64,000 nucleotides of DNA from assembly GCA_963762605.1 (NCBI GenBank), contig CAVXLJ010000021.1:58462-122461 (forward strand). The letters run 5' to 3'. Under the pieces are notes generated by a model. The model saw only the letters and a list, made by a program, of their open reading frames with translations, ran no database searches and was not told the DNA's origin. Position numbers and translations under genes: made by a program. This DNA comes from CAVSRC01 sp963762605 (GTDB lineage Bacteria > Pseudomonadota > Alphaproteobacteria > Rhizobiales > Kaistiaceae). Shown here in pieces: positions 7,670 to 15,290 of the stretch. Numbering within the stretch: the first letter of the stretch is position 1; the number at the start of each line of letters is the position of its first letter.

Positions 7670-7975
7670 TCAGAGTTCGCGCGCTTCGCCCGTTGTCTCG
7701 TGCGCCAGGATTTCGCGGTCGAGTGTGCCGCCGGCGTTCTCCAGCGCATCGGCCCAGGCCGCAATATGCGGCTGCTTGACGTGGGTCATCAGGGCGTCCC
7801 AGTTCTGCCAGCGCTCGACAACGCGGATCAGCCCGGGGTCGAGCACGTCCTCGCCGAAGGCATAGAGGATGCACCCGTTCTCCTTGCGGGTGGTTTCCAG
7901 CACCGTGCGCATGTGTGGGCGCAGGGCATCCATCGCTTCCGGTTTCACCCGGATGTGTCCGCTGACGATGATCAT
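7670..7975 (-). CDS. Antibiotic biosynthesis monooxygenase-domain (ABM, YgiN-like) protein
   Basis: The protein has 101 residues and forms a ferredoxin-like alpha/beta dimer domain. The first strand is MIIVSGHIRVKPEAMDAL, a central helix carries MRTVLETTRKENGC, and the block RVVERWQNWDALMTHVKQPH is the family signature with its conserved His. The family includes quinol monooxygenases (YgiN) and heme or polyketide mono-oxygenases that work without metal or cofactor. The substrate cannot be assigned. The start is the ATG at 7973-7975. A short inverted repeat at 8001-8015 lies 25 bases upstream and may be an operator. Confidence 0.8.
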   Translation of the reverse strand: MIIVSGHIRVKPEAMDALRPHMRTVLETTRKENGCILYAFGEDVLDPGLIRVVERWQNWDALMTHVKQPHIAAWADALENAGGTLDREILAHETTGEAREL

Positions 7976-8417
7976 GCTCTGTCTCCCCAATGCGTTTGAA
8001 GTGGTCCCATACCACATGCATCGCCCGACCGGCCGGTGACAGTCCGCCGCGGTCTGCCCACAATTTTTGCAGCCGGCGCGCGTAGGCAGCGGCCCCTGGC
8101 GCCGTGACAGGAGCGTGGCGGTCTGCGTTGGCCGGCACAGCCGCGTCCGCGCGTCACCCAATCGGCGCGTCATCCGTTTTAGTACCCGCGCTGTCGGGCC
8201 TTCGCCTTTGGCCCACCCGCCCCCCGTTTGGGCCATGCCGGACAGCCGGGCTGGATGACACGCAGCACCGCCGCCCCAGGAGGCGAGGGGCGGTGGTACG
8301 CCATGCCTCGCTGTCGGCAAGCGGCATACTGCCGCCGGTGTCTTTGCCGCCGTCCGGCCCGCCCTATCTTTCCCGCCGGTACGATATTCGAGGCAGTCGG
8401 CGCGTGGAGTGGTTGGC
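7976..8417. other. Intergenic region of about 440 bases, no gene seen
   Basis: This is the divergent region between the ABM-domain gene and the GH15 gene. It holds the inverted repeat at 8001-8015 and a stem of CCGCCCC (8271-8277) with GGGGCGG (8287-8293). Longer reading frames here are shadow frames with no recognisable protein, and none has a convincing ribosome binding site. Confidence 0.5.
8001..8015. promoter_or_regulatory. Candidate operator: GTGGT-N5-ACCAC
   Basis: GTGGT at 8001-8005 and ACCAC at 8011-8015 form a 5-bp inverted repeat with a 5-base spacer, in the promoter region of the ABM-domain gene. This geometry resembles GntR-family sites (TGGT/ACCA half-sites), but the match is short. 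Confidence 0.3.
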
Positions 8418-10763
8418 ATGGACGGCGAAGCATTCGGGGCGCCCGGGATCGCGCCGACCTGGGCGTCGAGCGACAAGGACTTCGTCACCACGGCGCTGGG
8501 CAATGCGCGGCTGTGGGCGACCATCGGCCACGGCATCGTCAACGAAATCTACTGGCCGTCGACCGGCCGGCCGGAAACCCGCGACATCGGCTTCTATCTC
8601 ATCGGCCAGCACCGCTGGGTCGATCTCAAGCGGGTAAGCCGCTACCGCCTGTCCAAGCCGAAACCCACCATCCCGCTCTTGACCGTCGTCCACACCGGCG
8701 ACGACTACCAACTGACCGTCGAGTTCCTGCCCGATCCGTGGCGCGACGTGCTGCTCATGCGCTACGCGCTGGACGGGCCCTACCGCCTGGGGCTCATTGC
8801 CGCGCCGCATCTTGGCTCCAGCGGCACCGACAACAGCGCCTGGGTCGGCGAGGGCGCGCTCTTTGCCGGTATCGCCGATCGCGGCCTGTGCGTCGTCGCC
8901 GACGTGCCGATGCACGATCTCAGCGCCGGCTATGTCGGTGCCTCCGACGGCTGGCAGGACCTGGCTCAGCATGGCCGCTTCACCTGGGCCTTTGCGCACG
9001 CGGCGCGCGGCAATGTCGCGCTGTCGGCGTCGCTTGCCGAGGCTGCCGGGGTGATCGCCGTCGGCTTCGGGCCAGACGGCGAGAGCGCCCGCCGGCTGGC
9101 CCTCTCGGCAGTGGCGGCGGGCTACGCACCGATCCGCCGCAACTTCATCGACGGCTGGGAGCGCTGGGGCACCGGCTTGACCATACCCTCGCCCGAACCC
9201 GGCCTCGAGGAAGAGGCGCTGATGTCGGCGACGGTGCTCAAGATGCACGAGGACCGTGCCTATCCCGGCGCCGTGGTCGCCAGCATGAGCACGCCCTGGG
9301 GCAACAGCACCAATACGCTCGGCGGCTATCATCTGGTGTGGCCGCGCGATGCGGCGATGGCCGCCTTCGCGCTGCTGGCGGTCAACGAGGTGGACGATGC
9401 AAGGCGCATACTCGCCCATATGATCGCCTCACAACTGCCGGACGGCCACTGGCCGCAGAACTATTTCCCCAACGGACAGCCGTTCTGGACCGGCATCCAG
9501 CTCGACGAGACCGCCTTTCCGGTTCTGCTCGCCGCCAAGCTCGTCGAAATCGGCTGCGAGGCATTGCCCGGCGTGCCCGATATGGTGCGCCGTGCCGTGG
9601 CCTCGATCGCGCACAGCGGGCCGGCCAGCGATCAGGACCGCTGGGAGGAAAATCCCGGCATCAGCGCCTTCACCGTTGCAGCGGCGATCGCCGCACTGGT
9701 TGCCGCCGCGCCCTGGCTGGACGAGGCGGCGCGCGCCTATGCGCTCGACCTCGCCGACGACTGGAACGAGCGCGTCGAGGAATGGTGCTACGTGGTCGGC
9801 ACACCCCTGGCGAAACAGGCGGGCGTCGCCGGCTACTATGTGCGCATCGCGCCGCCGCACAAGGATGGCGGCCTCACCGGCCGCATTACACTGCGCAACC
9901 GCAACGGCGAGACGATTGACGCAAGCTGCCTGGTCGCCCTCGATTTCTCCTGGCTGGTGCGCCTCGGCCTGCGCCAGGCGACCGACCAGCGCGTCGCCGA
10001 CACGATCGGCGTCGTCGACCAGGTGCTCAAGGTGGAAACGCCGTCGGGCGCCGTCTATCGCCGCTACAATGACGACGGTTACGGCGAATACGACGATGGC
10101 CGCCCCTATGACGGTGCCGGCGTCGGCCGTGCCTGGCCGCTGCTTGCCGGCGAGCGCGGCCATCTCGCCTTGCAGGCCGGCGAGGACCCCATCGCCTATC
10201 TCAACACCATGCACCGCTGTGCCAGCCCGGGCGGGCTGCTGCCCGAGCAGGTGTGGGATGCCGCGCCGATCCCGGAACGTTTCCTGTTCCCCGGCCGCCC
10301 GTCGGGCAGCGCCATGCCGCTCTTGTGGTCGCATGCCGAGTTCCTCAAGCTGCTCGTCGCCCGCCACAGCAAGCGGCCGGTCGAGCTGCTCGACTCCGTG
10401 CGCAAGCGCTATGGCGGGGGCGCGCCCAAGGCGAAGAACACGCGCTGGCGCAACGAGACGCCGGCGGCGCATGTGGAGACAGGACGGACGCTGCTCATCG
10501 AGGACCGGCGCCCGTTCACCCTGCATTTCGGTTTCGACGGCTGGCAGGACGTTGCCGAGCGTCACGCCCAGCCGCTGCCTTTCGGCCTGTGGGGCGTCGC
10601 CATCGGTCCCGACCTGTATGGTGTCCGCAAGGCGGTGGACTTCACCCGCCGCTACGGCGCCGATTGGGAAGGGCAGGACCACAGCGTTGCCATCGTCGCG
10701 CGGCGCAAGCCGCAGACGCTGGTGCATCGCGATGGCGGCGGCGAGGCGCCGACGGCCGCCTGA
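8418..10763 (+). CDS. GH15 glucoamylase-type glycoside hydrolase
   Basis: The protein has 781 residues, with the bacterial glucodextranase/glucoamylase layout: an N-terminal beta-rich domain (FVTTALGNARLWATIGHG, EIYWPSTGRPETRDIGFYL), then a catalytic (alpha/alpha)6 barrel. The VWPRDAAMA motif lies near residue 307, ENPGISAFT near residue 411, with the likely general acid Glu, and LLPEQVWD near residue 607, with the likely general base Glu. The family releases glucose from the non-reducing ends of alpha-glucans and related glucosides (EC 3.2.1.3 / 3.2.1.70 type). No signal peptide is seen, so it may act in the cytoplasm on glycogen or imported oligosaccharides. ATG 8418 is chosen because GGAG lies 8 bases upstream; GTG 8409 is less likely. 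It stands alone in its neighbourhood. Confidence 0.85.
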   Translation: MDGEAFGAPGIAPTWASSDKDFVTTALGNARLWATIGHGIVNEIYWPSTGRPETRDIGFYLIGQHRWVDLKRVSRYRLSKPKPTIPLLTVVHTGDDYQLTVEFLPDPWRDVLLMRYALDGPYRLGLIAAPHLGSSGTDNSAWVGEGALFAGIADRGLCVVADVPMHDLSAGYVGASDGWQDLAQHGRFTWAFAHAARGNVALSASLAEAAGVIAVGFGPDGESARRLALSAVAAGYAPIRRNFIDGWERWGTGLTIPSPEPGLEEEALMSATVLKMHEDRAYPGAVVASMSTPWGNSTNTLGGYHLVWPRDAAMAAFALLAVNEVDDARRILAHMIASQLPDGHWPQNYFPNGQPFWTGIQLDETAFPVLLAAKLVEIGCEALPGVPDMVRRAVASIAHSGPASDQDRWEENPGISAFTVAAAIAALVAAAPWLDEAARAYALDLADDWNERVEEWCYVVGTPLAKQAGVAGYYVRIAPPHKDGGLTGRITLRNRNGETIDASCLVALDFSWLVRLGLRQATDQRVADTIGVVDQVLKVETPSGAVYRRYNDDGYGEYDDGRPYDGAGVGRAWPLLAGERGHLALQAGEDPIAYLNTMHRCASPGGLLPEQVWDAAPIPERFLFPGRPSGSAMPLLWSHAEFLKLLVARHSKRPVELLDSVRKRYGGGAPKAKNTRWRNETPAAHVETGRTLLIEDRRPFTLHFGFDGWQDVAERHAQPLPFGLWGVAIGPDLYGVRKAVDFTRRYGADWEGQDHSVAIVARRKPQTLVHRDGGGEAPTAA

Positions 10764-10916
10764 AAGGAACAGTGGCCTTGTCGGACTACGGCTAGCCTAC
10801 CTCGCCCTATAGATTCCCTCCCTCGCCATCCTGCTGACATCCCCCTGTCAACAAGTCGCCTGCGGTTCCGTCCGCAAGCACTCGCCTTTGGCCGATTCAT
10901 CCCCCATATTCGCGTC

Positions 10917-13757
10917 ATGCCACCACGCAAATCCGGATTCTCGGAAGCGCCTCCGGCGAACTACAAGTCGTCGCGCGGCACCTCCATGGGCGGGCTCGGC
11001 TCGGCCAAGGAACGCGCGGCCGTCGGGCTCAGCCCGGTCGCCGGCCTCGATGTCGACCTGGAGGATGTCGGCGCCCTGCCGCAGAATGCGGTCACCGCCA
11101 CGGTCGAGGCGCTGTCGGCGCTGATCGAGAGCGGCCGGCCGGAGTTCCGCGACAAGACCTGGGTGCCGCACCGCCCGCCACGGCCGGAGAAGTCCGAGGG
11201 CGGCGTGCCGCTCAAGATCGTCTCCGAGCTGACGCCCAAGGGCGACCAGCCGACGGCGATCGCCGAACTGGTCTCGGGCATCGAAGCCCAGGAGCGCGAC
11301 CAGGTGCTGCTCGGCGTCACCGGCTCGGGCAAGACCTACACCATGGCCCAGGTGATCGAGGCGACCCAGCGGCCCGCCCTGATCCTCGCGCCCAACAAGA
11401 CGCTCGCCGCGCAGCTCTACGGCGAGTTCAAGTCGTTCTTCCCGGAGAACGCGGTCGAGTATTTCGTCTCCTATTACGACTACTACCAGCCGGAGGCCTA
11501 CGTCCCGCGCACCGACACCTATATCGAGAAGGAATCCTCCATCAACGAGCAGATCGACCGCATGCGCCACTCGGCGACGCGCTCTCTGCTCGAACGCGAC
11601 GACGTCATCATCGTCGCCTCGGTGTCGTGCATCTACGGCATCGGTTCGGTGGAAACCTACACGGCGATGACCTTCGCGCTGACGGTCGGCGAGCGCATCG
11701 ACCAGCGCCAGCTTCTCGCCGATCTGGTGGCGCTGCACTACAAGCGCGCCGATGCCGATTTCCGCCGCGGCACCTTCCGCGTGCGCGGCGACACCGTCGA
11801 CCTGTTCCCGGCTCACCTTGAGGACCGCGCCTGGCGCATCGCCTTGTTCGGCGACGAGATCGAGTCGATCACCGAGTTCGATCCGCTCACCGGCCAGAAG
11901 GCCGGCAGCCTCAAGCAGGTCAAGGTCTACGCCAACTCGCACTACGTCACGCCGCGGCCGACGCTGGCGCAGGCGGTGAAGAGCATCAAGGAGGAGCTGC
12001 GGCTCCGCCTCGACGAGCTCACCCATGCCGGGCGCCTGCTGGAAGCGCAGCGGCTGGAGCAGCGCTGCCGCTTCGATATCGAGATGATCGAGGCGACCGG
12101 ATCGTGCGCCGGAATCGAGAACTATTCGCGCTATCTCACCGGCCGCAAGCCGGGCGAGCCGCCGCCCACGCTGTTCGAATATCTTCCCGACAATGCGCTG
12201 GTCTTCGTCGACGAGAGCCACGTCACCGTGCCGCAGATCGGCGGCATGTATCGCGGCGACTTCCGGCGCAAGGCGACGCTGGCCGAATACGGCTTCCGCC
12301 TGCCGTCGTGCATGGACAACCGGCCGCTGCGCTTCGAGGAATGGGACCTCATGCGGCCGCAGACGACCTATGTCTCGGCAACGCCCGGCGGCTGGGAGAT
12401 GGAACGCACCGGCGGCGTCTTCGCCGAGCAGGTCATCCGCCCGACCGGCCTCATCGACCCGCCGGTCGAGGTGCGCTCGGCCAAGTCCCAGGTCGACGAC
12501 GTGCTCGGCGAAATTCGCGAGACGGCGTTGAAGGGCTACCGCACGCTGGTCACCGTGCTCACCAAGCGCATGGCCGAGGACCTCACCGAATATCTCCACG
12601 AGCAGGGCGTGCGCGTGCGCTACATGCACTCCGACGTGGAGACTCTGGAGCGCATCGAGATCATCCGCGATCTCAGGCTCGGCGCCTTCGACGTTCTGGT
12701 CGGCATCAACCTCTTGCGCGAGGGTTTGGACATTCCCGAATGCGCGCTGGTCGCCATCCTCGATGCCGACAAGGAAGGCTTCCTGCGCTCCGAGACCTCG
12801 CTCATCCAGACGATCGGGCGGGCGGCGCGCAACGTCGACAGCAAGGTCATCCTCTACGCCGACCGCATCACCGGCTCGATGGAGCGGGCGATGGCCGAGA
12901 CCAGCCGGCGGCGCGAGAAGCAGGTCGAATACAACACCGCCAACGGCATCACGCCGGAGAGCATCAAGAAGTCGATCGGCGACATCATGGCCTCGGCCTA
13001 CGAGCGCGACCACGTCATCGTGCCCACGGGGCTTGCCGAAGAGGGCGCCGCCATCGGCCACAATCTCAAGGCGACTCTGGCCGACCTGGAAAAGCGCATG
13101 CGCGATGCCGCCGCCGATCTCGAATTCGAGGAGGCGGCGCGGCTGCGCGACGAGATCAAGCGTCTGGAAGCCCTCGAGCTCGCCGTCGCCGACGACCCGC
13201 TCGCCCGCAATCCGGGGGAACAATCGCCCGCCTCACAACGGACCTCCACGTCTCCCATGGGGAGAGAGCCTGCCCCCGACCGGATCGGGGGTCGGCGCGC
13301 AGCGCCGGGTGAGGGGGTACGGCGTGGCGAGGACACCTCGACCGCCGACGCAGACTCCGATCCCTCCCCGGAACGGGGAGGGGGGACCGGGCGCAGCCCG
13401 GTGGGTGGGGTGCAGCGCACTTCTGAATCGGCTGGAGGGTCCTCTCCCGCCTTGCGGGGGAGAGATAGAGAGGGGGGTGTGGGCACGTCGCGCGTGCGCA
13501 AGAATTCCCTGGACGAGATGACCGTGCGCCGTACCGAAATCCCGGTCCAGGGCGAACGCCCCAAGAAACCCTCTCTCGATGTCATGGGTCCGGGCACCGA
13601 CCGCGAGACGCCCATGCCCAAAACCCGCCCGCATGCGCCGTCCCTGAAAGAGACGCACGAGTACGATTTCATCCCAGCGCCGCAGGACAAGCGCCCATCG
13701 CCGCGCTCCTTCGGCGGCAAGCCCGGCAGCCCGGTCGGGCGGGGCAAGCGGAGGTGA
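10917..13757 (+). CDS. uvrB: Excinuclease ABC subunit UvrB, with long C-terminal tail containing repeat-derived sequence
   Basis: This is the DNA-damage loading helicase of nucleotide excision repair, partner of UvrA and UvrC. The 946 residues include an N-terminal extension of about 90, the Walker A motif GVTGSGKTYTM (near residue 133), the beta-hairpin YDYYQPEAYVPRTDTYIEK, the helicase motifs VFVDESHVTVPQ and TYVSATPGG, and the UvrC-interacting UVR helix-hairpin LEKRMRDAAADLEFEEAARL near residue 722. It is about 270 residues longer than the E. coli protein. Residues about 770-857 are low-complexity and coincide with palindromic intergenic repeats inserted in frame (13226-13486). The tail then resumes with NSLDEMTVRRTEIPV, a segment expected for alphaproteobacterial UvrB. 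No clear LexA box (GTTC-N7-GTTC) is visible upstream. It is monocistronic. Confidence 0.95.
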   Translation: MPPRKSGFSEAPPANYKSSRGTSMGGLGSAKERAAVGLSPVAGLDVDLEDVGALPQNAVTATVEALSALIESGRPEFRDKTWVPHRPPRPEKSEGGVPLKIVSELTPKGDQPTAIAELVSGIEAQERDQVLLGVTGSGKTYTMAQVIEATQRPALILAPNKTLAAQLYGEFKSFFPENAVEYFVSYYDYYQPEAYVPRTDTYIEKESSINEQIDRMRHSATRSLLERDDVIIVASVSCIYGIGSVETYTAMTFALTVGERIDQRQLLADLVALHYKRADADFRRGTFRVRGDTVDLFPAHLEDRAWRIALFGDEIESITEFDPLTGQKAGSLKQVKVYANSHYVTPRPTLAQAVKSIKEELRLRLDELTHAGRLLEAQRLEQRCRFDIEMIEATGSCAGIENYSRYLTGRKPGEPPPTLFEYLPDNALVFVDESHVTVPQIGGMYRGDFRRKATLAEYGFRLPSCMDNRPLRFEEWDLMRPQTTYVSATPGGWEMERTGGVFAEQVIRPTGLIDPPVEVRSAKSQVDDVLGEIRETALKGYRTLVTVLTKRMAEDLTEYLHEQGVRVRYMHSDVETLERIEIIRDLRLGAFDVLVGINLLREGLDIPECALVAILDADKEGFLRSETSLIQTIGRAARNVDSKVILYADRITGSMERAMAETSRRREKQVEYNTANGITPESIKKSIGDIMASAYERDHVIVPTGLAEEGAAIGHNLKATLADLEKRMRDAAADLEFEEAARLRDEIKRLEALELAVADDPLARNPGEQSPASQRTSTSPMGREPAPDRIGGRRAAPGEGVRRGEDTSTADADSDPSPERGGGTGRSPVGGVQRTSESAGGSSPALRGRDREGGVGTSRVRKNSLDEMTVRRTEIPVQGERPKKPSLDVMGPGTDRETPMPKTRPHAPSLKETHEYDFIPAPQDKRPSPRSFGGKPGSPVGRGKRR
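13226..13486 (+). repeat. REP-like palindromic repeats inserted in frame in uvrB
   Basis: Four palindrome-bearing units lie inside the uvrB reading frame: CGTCTCCCATGGGGAGAGA (about 13248-13266), CCCCCGACCGGATCGGGGG (13273-13291), a unit at 13361-13412 that starts TCCCTCCCCGGAACGGGGAG and continues with ACCGGGCGCAGCCCGG, and CCTCTCCCGCCTTGCGGGGG (13441-13460). The unit at 13361-13412 has a near-identical intergenic copy at 19474-19526. The translated segment is Gly/Arg/Ser/Pro-rich and contains no stop. The exact boundaries are approximate. Confidence 0.75.
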
Positions 13758-13779
13758 TAGGGGCGGCTTGACGGTTCCG

Positions 13780-13789
13780 GGCAATTGCC
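13780..13789. promoter_or_regulatory. Candidate autoregulatory palindrome of the DUF433/DUF5615 pair
   Basis: GGCAATTGCC is a perfect 10-bp palindrome that ends just before the Shine-Dalgarno of the antitoxin gene. It also has near-matching CCGG flanks. Antitoxins of this kind commonly bind such sites. This is a pattern match only. Confidence 0.3.
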
Positions 13790-13802
13790 GGAGATTCCCG
13801 AC

Positions 13803-14024
13803 ATGGACTATCGCGAGATCATTACGATCGAACCCGGCAAGCGGAGTGGCAAACCCTGCATTCGCGGGTTGCGCATCACTGTGTCCGACGTGCTCGATCT
13901 GCTTGCTTCGGGCATGAGCGAGGATGCTATTCTTGCGGACTACCCGGACCTGACGCGGGACGACATTCGCGCGTGCCTGGCTTTTGCTGCGGATCGTGAG
14001 CGCAGGCTTGCTGGCGCAGCCTGA
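13803..14024 (+). CDS. DUF433-family antitoxin
   Basis: The protein has 73 residues. It carries the DUF433 signature: ITIEPGKRSGKPCIRGLRIT then VSDVLDLLASGMSEDAILADYPDLT and DDIRACLAFAADRERRLAG. This is a winged-helix-like VapB-type antitoxin fold that usually neutralises a PIN-like toxin. ATG 13803 is chosen because it follows GGAG by 9 bases; TTG 13785 would add six residues with no supporting site. Its TGA overlaps the toxin ATG by one base (14022-14026), which implies translational coupling. Base composition is somewhat lower in G+C than the flanking uvrB, suggesting acquisition. Confidence 0.85.
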   Translation: MDYREIITIEPGKRSGKPCIRGLRITVSDVLDLLASGMSEDAILADYPDLTRDDIRACLAFAADRERRLAGAA

Positions 14025-14365
14025 TGGCGCGGCTTCTGTTCGACAACAACCTCTCGCATCGTCTCGTTGCTGCTCTCGAAGATGTCTTTCCCGGAAGCCT
14101 CCATGTGCGCGATATCGGCCTGTCGCAGGCGACGGATGGGCGCGTATGGGTCTACGCTCGTGACAATGATCTTGTTCTTGTGACCAAGGACAGCGACTTC
14201 AACCAGATGAGCTTTCTTCATGGCGCGCCGCCAAAGGTCGTGTGGTTGAGGGCAGGGAATTGTTCAACGGATATGGCGCTCGATCTTATTCGCACACGGG
14301 CCGAGACGATCCTCGCCTTTATTTCGGACCAATCAGCAAGCCTTCTAGTCCTGGACCGGGTGTAG
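14024..14365 (+). CDS. DUF5615-family PIN-like toxin
   Basis: The protein has 113 residues. The N-terminal motif LLFDNNLSHRLV carries the first conserved Asp of the PIN-like nuclease fold. Later acidic residues appear in VHVRDIGLSQATD-type and DNDLVLVTKDSDFNQMS blocks, the latter with the KDxDF signature of DUF5615. The family is a predicted Mg-dependent RNase toxin of type II systems, paired here with the DUF433 antitoxin immediately upstream, which overlaps its start by one base. The product has no other recognisable domain. It could be partly degenerate only if the acidic site is altered, and no alteration is visible. Confidence 0.85.
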   Translation: MARLLFDNNLSHRLVAALEDVFPGSLHVRDIGLSQATDGRVWVYARDNDLVLVTKDSDFNQMSFLHGAPPKVVWLRAGNCSTDMALDLIRTRAETILAFISDQSASLLVLDRV

Positions 14366-14610
14366 CGAACCCGTTACCTCACCCCTCCTTCTGCACCACC
14401 ACGAGCGTCATCTTTGTCCGCGCCCCGCAACCCGATCGAATTGCAGCGGGTGATCGCCGGCGTGCTATAATCGCAGGTGCGAAGCAAGGGCCTCTCGCCA
14501 CGCGCAGGCATCCGGCGCGACGACGGAGAGCAGGCACGCCGCGCCCCGCGTTCCTTCAGCGGCCGACGGGGCAGCCCGGCGGGGCGGGCGAAGAGAAGAC
14601 GGTGACCAAT

Positions 14611-14973
14611 ATGCATATTGCGATGATTGCGGTGTTCGCGACCATGGCTGTCGCGGCGCCGGCTCTGGCCGCTTCGACGGCTGCGGCGACGTGCGATGCG
14701 GACCTTGCCGCCGTCGGCGCCAGCTTCGACGAGGCGCAGGCCCGGCTGGCAAAATCCGCCAACGCCGGTCAGGCGGAACAGTGCGCCGCGATCCGCCACC
14801 ACGTTGAAGTGATGGCCAACGGCGTCAACGTGTTCCAGCGTTGCCTTGCGGACGATCATGACAAGGGCGAGAACATTGCCCAGCTCGTCGGCTCGATCGC
14901 CGATTTCCTCGACGCCAGCGATTCGCTTGGATGCCCCGCTTTCGACCTGCCGAAGATCGAGGGCATCGAATAG
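14611..14973 (+). CDS. Small exported protein with four cysteines
   Basis: The protein has 120 residues. Residues 1-21 form a signal peptide (MHIAMIAVFATMAVAAPALA). The mature part is mostly helical and charged with Cys at 28, 58, 78 and 108, spaced so that two disulfides are plausible. I do not recognise a family. The start is the ATG at 14611, preceded by GAAGAGAAG about 11 bases upstream. It lies 245 bases after the toxin gene and 93 bases before a small membrane protein on the same strand. A longer in-frame extension to 14242 has no support and overlaps the toxin gene. Confidence 0.65.
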   Translation: MHIAMIAVFATMAVAAPALAASTAAATCDADLAAVGASFDEAQARLAKSANAGQAEQCAAIRHHVEVMANGVNVFQRCLADDHDKGENIAQLVGSIADFLDASDSLGCPAFDLPKIEGIE

Positions 14974-15066
14974 AGCAGGCGGTCGGGTGAACCGGCTGGC
15001 AGACCGACAGCCCGGTCGGGCGCAGAAAGCGGAGACAGCAGCACCCTGTCAGACATCGGGCCGATC

Positions 15067-15273
15067 ATGGACTCGCCGCTCGGCTGGGCGTTTGTCATCA
15101 TCGTGCTGGGATGGCCGGCGCTGCTCACCGGCGGCATCGTCGGGCTTGTCGTCGGCTGGCTGATCCTGCGCAGGACGCGGCCGTGGCTGGGGTCGATCGT
15201 CGGGACACTGATCGGCCTGGTCATCGGCGCGATGAGCTTCTTCGCCTTTGCGGACGGCCTGATCGGGCCGTAA
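15067..15273 (+). CDS. Small two-helix membrane protein
   Basis: The protein has 68 residues. Two hydrophobic stretches (FVIIVLGWPALLTGGIVGLV and GSIVGTLIGLVIGAMSFFAF) are separated by a short basic loop with WLILRRTRPW, which fits an inner-membrane hairpin. No family was recognised. The start is ATG 15067. It lies on the same strand as the four-cysteine gene upstream and converges with the PAS-GGDEF-EAL gene, whose stop is 17 bases away. Function is unknown. Confidence 0.6.
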   Translation: MDSPLGWAFVIIVLGWPALLTGGIVGLVVGWLILRRTRPWLGSIVGTLIGLVIGAMSFFAFADGLIGP

Positions 15274-15290
15274 ATTCCTGTTCCGTCCGG

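Noticed and set aside
10848..13223. 791-codon open frame antisense to uvrB
   Set aside because: The composition is Gly/Arg/Asp-rich with no domain and no ribosome site; the plus strand encodes a clear UvrB.
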